Positions 56,901 through 64,000 of a stretch of 64,000 bases of DNA are shown one piece after another (the stretch's first letter is position 1; every line of letters begins with the position of its first letter). Made by a program: the position numbers and the translations under genes. Origin of the DNA: Asterias amurensis (Eukaryota > Echinodermata > Asteroidea > Forcipulatida > Asteriidae); NCBI RefSeq assembly GCF_032118995.1, contig NC_092666.1, positions 14,334,501 to 14,398,500 of the forward strand. Reading direction: 5' to 3'. Under the pieces are notes generated by a model. That model did no database searches. It was not told the origin of the DNA and was given only the letters and a program-made list of their open reading frames with translations.

Positions 56901-57425
56901 CCGGTCTGGCACGTGTTCGCCCGTGCATTTATGAAACAAAATGGCTTCTAATCGCAAGTTGACGCAACTCTCTCAATACACACAGCTCTGGGACCAATTT
57001 CATAAATCTGTTTACCCTTAAGCAGTTGTTTGTGCTTACTGTATGCAGCAGAAGAATCCGTGTAAGCAAATTAACGTATTTCACCATCATTTCTGAAATA
57101 AGCAGAACTTTTCTAGGCGCGCATGGACGTTCACCGTGGATTTGCATGGTTTCGTCACTCGTGTGCTTAACGCGGGTATAGCCAGCATTTACATTTGCTT
57201 TATACGGTAAACAGCTTTGTGAAACAAATTCTGCTAAGGGATGCTTCTTCGTCACAAAACAGCAGCTTACATGTTTTATGAAATTGTGCACAGGTGTCAA
57301 CGGCCATCCGCGCCAAATTCGCTTGACTCGTGGACTACATGCCTTACTTACCCCGACTCTGCCACTGGTACCGCGATGCAGAGTACCAGTTCAATGCAGA
57401 CGGCTACCTGTAGTAGAGAGTTCAT
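41690..57425 (-). CDS. Gene 3: EMI/EGF-like type I membrane receptor, complete, 20 exons
   Basis: The 20 listed exons join to 2208 nt in one frame, 735 aa, with the main stop at 41990-41992. Order with residues: signal peptide 1-24; EMI 26-98; short EGF 99-129; Ca-binding-type EGFs 130-297; four-cysteine pair 298-382; five-cysteine module 383-424; EGF-like 425-628; juxtamembrane 629-643; transmembrane about 650-668; VGRKKS stop-transfer; tail to 735 ending DVAV, a class II PDZ-ligand pattern. An alternative last exon (41690-41964) would give 776 aa with a different tail. Gene 1 is its recent duplicate, and gene 2 is an older relative with SRCR domains. No SRCR remnant is visible in its 458-bp intron between exons 9 and 10. 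Confidence 0.9.
41990..42141 (-). CDS. Gene 3 exon 20, cytoplasmic tail and main stop
   Basis: 152 nt, entering in phase 1, with a GTTTAG acceptor. MAQSLKGRVVSTVTRRSATG ... DDEMGDVAV, stop TAA. The start (AxSL[KR]xR) and end (xMGDxxx stop) align with gene 2 exon 23, so the stop is the ancestral one rather than a recent nonsense change. Confidence 0.85.
42726..43075. repeat. Foldback MITE, AGTGGACACTATTGGTAATT family, in the last intron of gene 3
   Basis: TTAAAGACACTGGACACTATT to AATAGCGTCCACTGCCTTTA. Part of one side of the central palindrome is missing. Confidence 0.8.
43124..43180 (-). CDS. Gene 3 exon 19, basic juxtamembrane segment
   Basis: 57 nt, phase 1-1, VVGRKKSEHVRNGTDRVVE. Leaves in phase 1 with A, which joins either last exon. 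Confidence 0.88.
43622..43691 (-). CDS. Gene 3 exon 18, transmembrane helix
   Basis: 70 nt, phase 0 to 1. QISYSGWLFPLGMICACALI then AAV. The acceptor GTTGTAG|CAA was chosen over TTACAG|TGG because only the former keeps the frame with exon 17 and matches gene 2 in length. Confidence 0.87.
43893..44160 (+). mobile_element. tRNA-derived SINE, apparently near full length
   Basis: The head GTGTCGTGGCTGAGTGGTTT is tRNA-like (A box). The body has CTTGAGCAGGATACTTTAC and GGGTACCTGCGAGGG, and the 3' end AATGCGCTACGTAAATATCA recalls SINE tails ending near GCGCTATATAAAT. Confidence 0.6.
44217..44260 (-). CDS. Gene 3 exon 17, juxtamembrane mini-exon
   Basis: 44 nt, phase 1 to 0. EAVVLYQTQGDTAID with donor GTAAGTTT. 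Paralogous to the 41-nt gene 2 exon 20. Confidence 0.82.
44412..44594 (-). mobile_element. LINE reverse-transcriptase fragment
   Basis: An open stretch reads EVTSGVPQGSVLGPF, the SGVPQGSVLGP motif of non-LTR retrotransposon reverse transcriptases (Jockey/CR1/RTE type). Only this short piece survives; there is no catalytic F/YADD nearby. A dead intronic remnant. Confidence 0.75.
44682..44822 (-). CDS. Gene 3 exon 16, Ca-binding EGF-like module
   Basis: 141 nt, phase 1-1. DIDECRDKTDGCNHLC, CMNGAGNYTCAC, GYNLLADNHTC, linker AMPMSMH. Last EGF before the membrane. Confidence 0.92.
45110..45238 (-). CDS. Gene 3 exon 15, EGF-like module nearly identical to gene 2
   Basis: 129 nt, phase 1-1. [37 protein letters not shown]. 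127 of 129 bases match gene 2 exon 18. Confidence 0.92.
46036..46137 (-). CDS. Gene 3 exon 14, EGF-like module
   Basis: 102 nt, phase 1-1. GECSAGCTDLEVCVGGACTC then PEYFLNSDNLPC. Six cysteines. Confidence 0.88.
46744..46869 (-). CDS. Gene 3 exon 13, DIDEC EGF-like module
   Basis: 126 nt, phase 1-1. [33 protein letters not shown]. Confidence 0.9.
47268..47381 (-). CDS. Gene 3 exon 12, EGF-like module
   Basis: 114 nt, phase 1-1. [33 protein letters not shown]. The part from 47299 is the duplicate of 1-83. Confidence 0.92.
47959..48084 (-). CDS. Gene 3 exon 11, five-cysteine EGF-like module
   Basis: 126 nt, phase 1-1. [33 protein letters not shown]. Confidence 0.88.
48556..48681 (-). CDS. Gene 3 exon 10, four-cysteine module
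   Basis: 126 nt, phase 1-1. [31 protein letters not shown]. Joined directly to exon 9; the SRCR exons of gene 2 are absent here. Confidence 0.88.
49140..49268 (-). CDS. Gene 3 exon 9, DIDEC half-EGF module
   Basis: 129 nt, phase 1-1. [37 protein letters not shown]. Four cysteines. Confidence 0.88.
49513..49901. mobile_element. Foldback MITE (TTAA/AGGAACACG family), present only in the right copy
   Basis: Flanked by TTAA at 49513-49516 and 49898-49901, with inverted ends AGGAACACGTTGCCTTGG. The matching site in the left copy (2208-2211) is an empty TTAA. Confidence 0.9.
50186..50308 (-). CDS. Gene 3 exon 8, Ca-binding EGF-like module
   Basis: 123 nt, phase 1-1. [39 protein letters not shown]. 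Confidence 0.92.
50572..51348. repeat. AAAGCCATT-family MITE split by a nested MITE
   Basis: The outer element is the duplicate of 2888-3264, interrupted at 50809-51202. Confidence 0.85.
50809..51202. mobile_element. Nested foldback MITE (TTAA/AGGAACACG family), right copy only
   Basis: TTAA at 50809-50812 and 51199-51202, palindromic arms. The left copy shows the empty TTAA at 3115-3118. This gives the order of events: outer MITE, duplication, inner MITE. Confidence 0.88.
51788..51907 (-). CDS. Gene 3 exon 7, EGF-like module
   Basis: 120 nt, phase 1-1. DYNECAQKVDNECHQLC, CMNLEGFYSCAC, PGYEMDGIYC. Most diverged exon relative to gene 1. Confidence 0.92.
52215..52337 (-). mobile_element. tRNA-derived SINE, duplicate of 4030-4163
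   Basis: The same tRNA-like head on the minus strand with B box GGTCCGAGTCC. Confidence 0.6.
52380..52508 (-). CDS. Gene 3 exon 6, EGF-like module
   Basis: 129 nt, phase 1-1. [42 protein letters not shown]. Confidence 0.92.
53083..53453. repeat. Foldback MITE, AAAGCCATT family
   Basis: Duplicate of 4917-5278, with ends AAAGCCATTGGACCC and GGGTCCAATGGCTTT. Confidence 0.8.
53711..53714. other. Empty TTAA target site (filled at 5540-5935 in the other copy)
   Basis: GCGTTGTGC-TTAA-ATCGACG is contiguous here. Confidence 0.88.
53844..53975 (-). CDS. Gene 3 exon 5, Ca-binding EGF-like module
   Basis: 132 nt, phase 1-1. [43 protein letters not shown]. The donor is GTAGGT where gene 1 has GTAAGT. 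Confidence 0.9.
54554..54646 (-). CDS. Gene 3 exon 4, short EGF module
   Basis: 93 nt, phase 1-1. [22 protein letters not shown]. Confidence 0.92.
54947..55047 (-). CDS. Gene 3 exon 3, EMI domain second half
   Basis: 101 nt, phase 2 to 1. [31 protein letters not shown]. Confidence 0.92.
55693..55982. mobile_element. Foldback MITE (TTAA/AGGAACACG family), shared by both copies
   Basis: Duplicate of 7872-8138, TTAA at both ends. It has a small extra segment (AGTTCGCAAGGAAACCC region) not in the left copy. Confidence 0.85.
56264..56383 (-). CDS. Gene 3 exon 2, EMI domain first half
   Basis: 120 nt, phase 2-2. [31 protein letters not shown]. Identical to gene 1. Confidence 0.92.
56465..56855. 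repeat. Foldback MITE, AGTGGACACTATTGGTAATT family, full length
   Basis: Duplicate of 8621-8929 but retains the central GATTTCGAGACCTCA palindrome. Confidence 0.85.
57352..57425 (-). CDS. Gene 3 exon 1, start codon and signal peptide
   Basis: 74 nt, ATG at 57423-57425, donor GTAAGT, phase 2. Same signal peptide as gene 1 (MNSLLQ, hydrophobic core, AES). G at -3. Confidence 0.9.
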
Positions 57426-57489
57426 GTCCACGGGGCAGGATGATGTCCCTTTCTACCTGGAAGAATACCATAAGTTGAGCCTGGTTCAT

Positions 57490-57603
57490 ACTTCCTGCGA
57501 ATGCTTCGTGCGATGCGAATTTCAATGCGTCACAAAGGGAAATGGAGCGCGTACCTATTGTTGCGTCACCAAAATTCGTTTCGCATTCGCATTCGCAGGA
57601 AGT
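57490..57603. repeat. Small foldback repeat upstream of the gene 3 start
   Basis: Duplicate of 9562-9675 with arms ACTTCCTGCGAATGC/GCATTCGCAGGAAGT. Confidence 0.75.
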
Positions 57604-57861
57604 AAGAACCGGCTGAAATTGAAAACAAAGGGGTATTCATAGACCTTCATCACGCTGTCACCATCTTGGTCGTGTTCCCTGTTTCCAATATAAGTAATGA
57701 ATGCTACATTCATTGCGCAAATATGGCACCAGACTATTATTTCATCCAGCCTCAGTTTGGTTACAGTGAGTTGGAATTGAGTAAAATCAAGATGGCCACA
57801 CCGTGATAAAGGTCTATAGGGGAATTCTAAATCCACAAGGATCTTTCAGTACACTGCAAAT

Positions 57862-58218
57862 CACGTTGGTCAACATTTGCCCAACTTTTTTGCCCAACGT
57901 TGGTTCAAATATCACCTGACTACATAACTGGGCAAAACTTAACCAACTGTGGTTGGGAAATAACGTTTACCCAATAGTTGGGCAAACAGTTTGACAAAAC
58001 AAGTTGGTCAAATCATTTTACCCAGCAGTTGGGTAACTTTTGACCAATAGTTGGGCAAGTTTGTTTACCATTATGTTGGTAAAAATGTTACCCAATAATG
58101 TAATCAGTTGATATTTAAACCAACGTTGGGCAACCGTGTTGGGCAAAGGTTGCTACCCAACAAAAGCAGCAATGATTGATTGTTTGTTGGTTACTCTTTG
58201 TTCAATGGTTGGTTGGGC
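57862..58218. repeat. GTTGG/CCAAC word array, duplicate
   Basis: Almost base-for-base the same as 9934-10290, 440-790 bp upstream of the gene 3 ATG. Confidence 0.7.
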
Positions 58219-58755
58219 CAAATGACAAAAAAATACCAGTTGATCGTCCGGATTTTTCCAAAAAGATGAAGATGAGGGCCTTTTTATTTATGTATTCTTC
58301 CAAACGTAAAATATGATGGTTGCAACAACAATTTTAATTCGGAAAGGGCATCTGCTGGTACACCTAACTCTTTCCACACTGGATTCATCTGATAATTATG
58401 TGCAGTCAATAATGTTTTCAGCTAGCATTCCTCCTCACTTCTGCTTAAACTTCTGCTTTGTTGTAACTGCTGGAACTGGGCAGCGTAGTATTTTTCAATC
58501 TGATGAGGTAAATAAATGCATCATGTCAGAAGTAAAAGAGTCAGCAATCAACAGACGGTGTTCATTGCAATTTTTATTATTTATAGTTTTCTTTTTTAAA
58601 ATTACCATTTCCGAAGCATTTGGGTCTATGTAATTATGTCGAGATAACTGAGCCCGATCTCAAAAAGTCTGGAACACAACGGATTCCGCCCTGTTCACAT
58701 GGGAGCATTGTGCACACACTCACAATGTATCGCTTGCATCAAACTATGTATGTGT

Positions 58756-61579
58756 AAGGTGGGCTCCGTCCTACTTGACTTACTATTGTTCTGAAAACTA
58801 TGTGTCACTACACATGAATCAGTGTATTCTATGGGTAAACCTTTAAATGTCGGCTGTTGTTAGCATCTTACCTATAACGTTTTAGAGAAGCACTTCATCC
58901 CCTAATCTCGAAGAGTATTTTTGACAGACAGCCGCCATTTATGTTGCTTGTTATGCGTTGCGTGCTAGAGGGAATTCCCCTTTTGCTGGGCGCTGGTGCG
59001 CGGGCTGCGGTCCGTGCATCAGCTGGCATTGCGGGTACCCCGCGCGGGTATATAAGCGCACCGCACGTGCCCACTCGCTCTTCTGTTATGATCGGCCTGT
59101 TCTGCAGTTTGCTCGCCTGTTCACTTAGTTCTGTTGCCGCTCGGCCTGTTAGGTTCTGCGCTGTTCAAGCTGTGTTGTATGCTCAGTTGTTCGATAGTTT
59201 CAGCTGCTAGATCCGAATCGTTGCATTGGAAGCGCAGCAGGCCGTGGGTGAGTAGCTGCACCTCGTGTAATTCAGTCTCGATGTCCATGTGATTTATTAA
59301 GTTCTAGTGATTCTTGATTGAATAGATTGCCTCACATAACTCGTTACCATTACCTCAGAATCAACAACCAATCAGCCTCATCACCTAATCAGGAACCCTA
59401 ATCAATGCCAGTAGTTATTCAATAGAACAGTCCAGTTCCGAATATTAATCAGTGTCAAGTGTTAACTAATATTGGAGTCTCAGCCCCGTGTGATGTGGTG
59501 GCTGTGTGGGTCAACTCAGCTAGACGCCTGGGGGTAGATTTATCCAATGTGTCCGCCCCTCCGGTCTCTGTTGTTACCGCTCATCGTAGAGGCCGAAGTC
59601 CCGAGGTACCCGGCGAGATAGCGGCTGGTGTTCAAACACAATCAAGTGAGTTCATTCATTAAGAAGATAATTTATGTATAATTTGTTTTAAATACACTGG
59701 ACACTTTTGGTAATTGTCAAAGACCAGTCTTCCCAATTTGTGGATCTCAACATATGCATAAAATAATAAACTTGTGAAGACTTGAGCTCGATCATAATTA
59801 ATGAAAAAAAAAACACCCTTGTCACACGAAGTTGTGTGCTTTCAGATGCTTGATTTCGAGACCTCAAATTCTAAATCTGAGGTCTCAAAATCAAACTCGT
59901 GGAAAATTACGTGTTGCCTCTCATTATTCTCTTCAATTTCGATGACCAATTGAGCCCAAATTTCCACGGGTTTGTTTTGTATGCGTATGTTATAGAGAAT
60001 ACTGGTCTTTGACAACCAATAGTGTCCAGATGCCTTTAAAGGCAATGTATATTACCTTTGGTTTTTGGAATCGTTGTGTTTTTTTGCATTGTTTTTTTAT
60101 TGTTTGTTTTGTTAAAGTGGTGCTCATTTTATGTTCATTGAACACAATGTGTAATTTTAGACTTTCTTTGTGTTGCTTTTATCTTCTCTGTGTATTTTCT
60201 TCATAACTTTTGTGCATTGATATTATTTGCATATTAAATTGTCTATTTTCTTTCAGACAGATTTGTTATTTTTTCACCCATGTAATTAAGTGTAGTAAAA
60301 TTAATATGATCTGCTCAGTTGAGTGTCTTCCTTTGGTGGTAAATAGTTCAAACAGTCAAAGTAGATATATTAATTGTTATTTCATGCATGACACCCTTCG
60401 TACTTAAAGTCGGTGGACACTATTGGTAATTGTCAAAGACAAGTCTTCTCACTTGGTGTTTCTCAACATATGTATACAATAACAAACCTGTGAACATTTG
60501 AGCTCAATATTGGTCGTCGAAGTTGCGAGATATTGATGACAGAAAAACACCCTTGTCACACAAAGGTGTGTGCTTTCAGATGCTTGATTTCGAGAGCTCG
60601 AATTCTAAATCTGAGGTCTCGAAATCAAATTCGTGGAAAATTACTTCTTTCTCGAAAACTACGTCACTTCAGAAGAAGCCGTTTCTCACAATGTTTTACA
60701 ACCTTTCCCCATTACTCATTACCAAGTTATGTTTTATGCCAATAATTATTTTGAGAACTACCAATAGTGTCCACTGCCTTTAAGTCTGATTTCCGATTTT
60801 GCTCTTTGGAAAATCTGATAAGTTATGATTAAGAAGCTTGAAAAGTCCATTAAAAAATACGTCCTAATAAAAACAATAATATGGAAGTCATGTACAGTGC
60901 ACGTATCTTCCAACAAGGTACTCAGGAGACGTATTATGTAGGTCAATCCTTGCAGGTCAATTCTACTCGATAAAGAGTGCCTACAATTTGTCACGTGTTT
61001 ATGTTCCTTTTATTGCATATTTTGATGTGCTTCAATTTTTTTATATTCTTCATTTTTGGAGGTTTTAAGAAAAACAATAAATAAATAATAAATAAATGTA
61101 TATTATAAAGTGCCCAATTGCCAAAGGATACATGGCGCTGAACATAAAGTAGGCCTAGCATGGTAGATAATGATAGTGGACATTTAATAAAACTTGATTC
61201 AATAACTTGTAAATGTGATTTGTTTTTCTTTTAGGGTTTATGATCCTGACACCTACAAGCTTGTACAGACCAATGTTGGACACTCAGACTCCATACGTTG
61301 TATCATTCATCTACCAGAGAGAAATCAGGTATGGGTTGGATTCCAGGCTAGGGCAGAAATAGTGTTCGATCTTCACTCATCATTTTGCTTGAGCAAATCT
61401 CCCTGTAAAGAGCACTTATATATCTTATATAAAGAGGTTCTGCTTATAAAGAGTACGTTCTGAAGGCCCAATCTCATTTCTGCTCTATTTTCTTTGTCTT
61501 GTCTGTCCTCTTACAACAACATTCCTGTTTAAACAGCGGCTAAAGGAAAATCTCAATATTTTAAAGTCACCTGGAAATA
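58756..61579 (+). repeat. Upstream block, copy 3 of 3 (upstream of gene 3)
   Basis: Same content as 10828-13893. MITEs at about 59690-60041 and 60404-60782. The AATAAA of copy 1 is AATAGA here. Confidence 0.8.
61235..61328 (+). pseudogene. Orphan WD40-like exon, copy 3
   Basis: 94 nt after TTTCTTTTAG, with donor GTATGG. It reads VYDPDTYKLVQTNVGHSDSI then RCIIHLPERNQ. Intact frame. Confidence 0.45.
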
Positions 61580-64000
61580 TAACTTTTTTTCTTCAAACAT
61601 TAGAGTATATGTTAATGAACAATAAAATAATTTGTTGAGTAATTGTTTGTAACGATTTATATGTTAAAAAAGTAAATAAAGTTGTTTGGGGGTGAATCCG
61701 CCTACCCCTTTTGTGACGTCAATCGAGGCAGACTTTGCCAGACTTTGTCTCGATCGTACCTGAACGTACGTGCAAGTACATGCCAGTCCTAGTCGTGAGT
61801 TTGTACGTTTCGAAAAAAGGTTTGTTTCTTGCATTTTTCCGGCAATGTCGACCACGTGTATTGCTGCTGATGTATTGCTGCTTGAGGCAGCAAAACAACT
61901 AAAATGGGGTCAGTTTGCAAAGTGGTCCGGTCCGACGTCTTTTCTAGCGCTGTGCAGCAAATACTTCGAGCCGCCGTGCTTCAAATATCGCGCCTCGATT
62001 GACGTCACGAACAGCGCCCTGTCGGGTCGGGCCTACTTTTAAATTTGTAAATACAATGGAAACTAAATTTTTAGAACCTTAGTTAACTGTTTTTTCATAC
62101 TCTACTCATCAAAACACATATTTTAGTGACAAAAGCTTTATCTTGACAAAATACCACTTCCAAGGTGACTTTAACTAATTACCCTTTTTGGCCAAACGGA
62201 CATCGTAGATACCGATTTATAACCATTTTACGCTTAAAATTTGCATTTGGTAATAAATAATTCAAGTCAAAAATGCACCTCTCCGCGCGGCTTTTTCAGC
62301 CGAGAGTCAAAAACGGCTTATCTATTATAATGACCCCTTGACGGCAGTGACGATTTTCCCCATTTTTGGTTTGAACACAGTTTTCCAGCTTTTGCAAACT
62401 GAGGGCGCTATTTTCCACATCAAATAGCCTCTCCTCCAGCCCTCAAAATAGAGAAAATCTGTTAGGAAAGTATCATGAGCCCATTAGATAGAATGGTATG
62501 CTTGCTGATAATATGTGGATTGAAGGCACTGGACACTGTTGGTAATTACTCAAAATAATTGTTAGCATAATACTTGGTAAAAAGCAATGCAGAAATGTTG
62601 ATAGTAAAAATAAATTGTGAGAATTGGCTCCCTTTGAAGTTAAGAAATTTTTTAGAAAGAGGTAATTTATCACTGAAATATTTGAATCTTATCAAAGACT
62701 TCAGGCCTGAAGCATCTTTAGGCATCTGGAAGCACACAAGTTCTTGCAACAAGTTTTTTTTCTTCTCATTATTTCCTTGCAACTTCGATGACCAATTAAG
62801 TCCAATTCTTCACAGATTGGTATTCCATGCATATATATGTTTGGAATACTGGTCTTTGGCAGTTACCAGAGGTGTCCGGTGCCTTGAAAACGATTTTGAT
62901 CTGTCGTTAAAGTTGAATTTGTTTATTTGTAAATGCTGCAGGGACAGTTTTCCTTAGAAAAACGAAACAAACACATTCTGACACGGATTCGATAGAAAGG
63001 CGATAAATATGTAAGTTTATGTAAACAAAATAAGAAAACTAAACCATCAACTCATGCAATTTATAAAACGTGAATGTAGAGAACACTTCACAACTTGTAC
63101 ACACTGGAATAAAAGGTGTGGACATAGTATGACATGTCTGTTGTTTAAGTCTATGTGATAAAAGTTGTGAAATATTTTAACACATTCCGTCCAAAAATGG
63201 ATTGATTATTTAGGGGAAAAAAAAGAAAAATTGTTGTATAAAACGCTTTTTGATACACTCTAAGAAGACAAGTTTTTGTGACGTTTTTTTGGAAGAGGAC
63301 ATTTAACACAACACACTTTCTTTCAGATAAGTTTAATTAACTGCTGCATGCAAAAATTAATGTAAATATCTACAATTATCTTTGTTATTAATGTTAATAT
63401 GTTAAATAATTGTAAATATGTTGTCGCAGAGTTTCTGCGCAGACAAGGCAAGAAAATTGTGCTTTTAGCTGTTCCATAAAACAGCCGCAGTGTTAACCAT
63501 AAACAGCCGTGGTTTCAACCTTAAACAGCCGTGGTGTGAACCATAAATCAGCTATTCCACATTACATAAAGTTTGGGGTTTGCGAATTCAAAACTTGTAA
63601 AGCGACTCATATTTTTTTTTGAGGATGTCCATCCACAGTCGACAATGTTAACATTGTTTTTGCTCAGTAAGATTACTCATTGTCGACTGCCTTTAAATAA
63701 AATTACAAAAACCTCCGTGTCAAGTTATTGCTGGCGTGCTATAATTCAGTTGGAAGTCGTGAAGTTACAGTTGACAAGTTGTGTTGGAGTAGTTGTGTTG
63801 GAGTACCTGGTAGTGCAGCCCACCCAATAAAATTGTACATTTAAATTCAGCATTCAATAATATCCCACCTTCATGTCATTGTTATGAACATTATCTAATA
63901 CACTTTTAAGCATTCATTCATACCATTATATATTCAAGTTGAAATATTTCTGTGTACTTAAATTTATATTATTCCAGATTATATACAAAAAACATGTTAT
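61580..64000. other. Far upstream region of gene 3, no gene seen
   Basis: Duplicate of 13894-16288: the TGACGTCA foldback (about 61700-62040), a diverged MITE (62521-62885), the 22-25-bp tandem repeat (63477-63554) and otherwise AT-rich sequence with no supported coding. Confidence 0.6.

Larger units (their letters stand above)
47299..64000. repeat. Segmental duplication, right copy (left copy 1-16288)
   Basis: Collinear match to 1-16288 across exons, introns and 6.8 kb of upstream DNA. The offset drifts from 47298 (exon 12) to 47928 (exon 1) to 47712 (right end) because of insertions in one copy. The stretch near exon 1 and its upstream array is the most similar part. Both copies continue past the window. 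Confidence 0.95.

Overview
The window is animal nuclear DNA. Coding sequence sits in small exons of about 40-315 bp with GT/AG borders, separated by long AT-rich introns full of foldback transposons (MITEs), tRNA-derived SINEs and LINE scraps. The gene type (EMI, EGF-like and SRCR domains on one membrane receptor) and the repeat types suggest a marine invertebrate deuterostome, most likely an echinoderm; this is inference, not a database match.

Three paralogous receptor genes lie head to tail, all on the minus strand. Gene 3 (57425 down to 41990) is complete: 20 exons, total 2208 nt in frame, predicted 735 aa. Gene 2 (35423 down to 17040) is complete: 23 exons, 3138 nt in frame, predicted 1045 aa. 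Gene 1 (9497 down to the left edge) is a close copy of gene 3, of which exons 1-11 and part of exon 12 are in the window. Each starts with a signal-peptide exon of exactly 74 nt, then a two-exon EMI domain, then a chain of EGF-like modules, one per phase 1-1 exon. Gene 2 alone carries three SRCR exons in the middle of the chain. Genes 2 and 3 end with one transmembrane helix, a basic juxtamembrane stretch and a short cytoplasmic tail ending in a PDZ-ligand-like C-terminus (DTSI in gene 2, DVAV in gene 3). These look like type I surface receptors, plausibly scavenger, phagocytic or adhesion receptors of the immune or cell-contact kind; the ligand cannot be read from the sequence.

Layout: 1-9497 gene 1; 9498-16288 its upstream region; 16289-17039 3' flank of gene 2; 17040-35423 gene 2; 35424-41689 intergenic, including a third copy of an upstream repeat block and three short unassigned exon-like segments; 41690-57425 gene 3 with a possible alternative last exon; 57426-64000 the upstream region of gene 3. 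Positions 1-16288 and about 47299-64000 are two copies of one segmental duplication (offset 47.3-47.9 kb), and both copies run off the window.

Most notable: (i) an alternative acceptor or readthrough option in gene 3 that swaps the PDZ-type tail for a 90-residue acidic, tyrosine-containing tail; (ii) islands of near-identity between otherwise diverged genes 2 and 3, consistent with gene conversion; (iii) protein-changing differences concentrated in EGF exons between genes 1 and 3; (iv) three clean filled/empty TTAA insertion sites showing foldback transposon movement since the duplication; (v) a 3.1-kb block upstream of all three genes that is better conserved than the genes and carries an orphan WD40-like exon.
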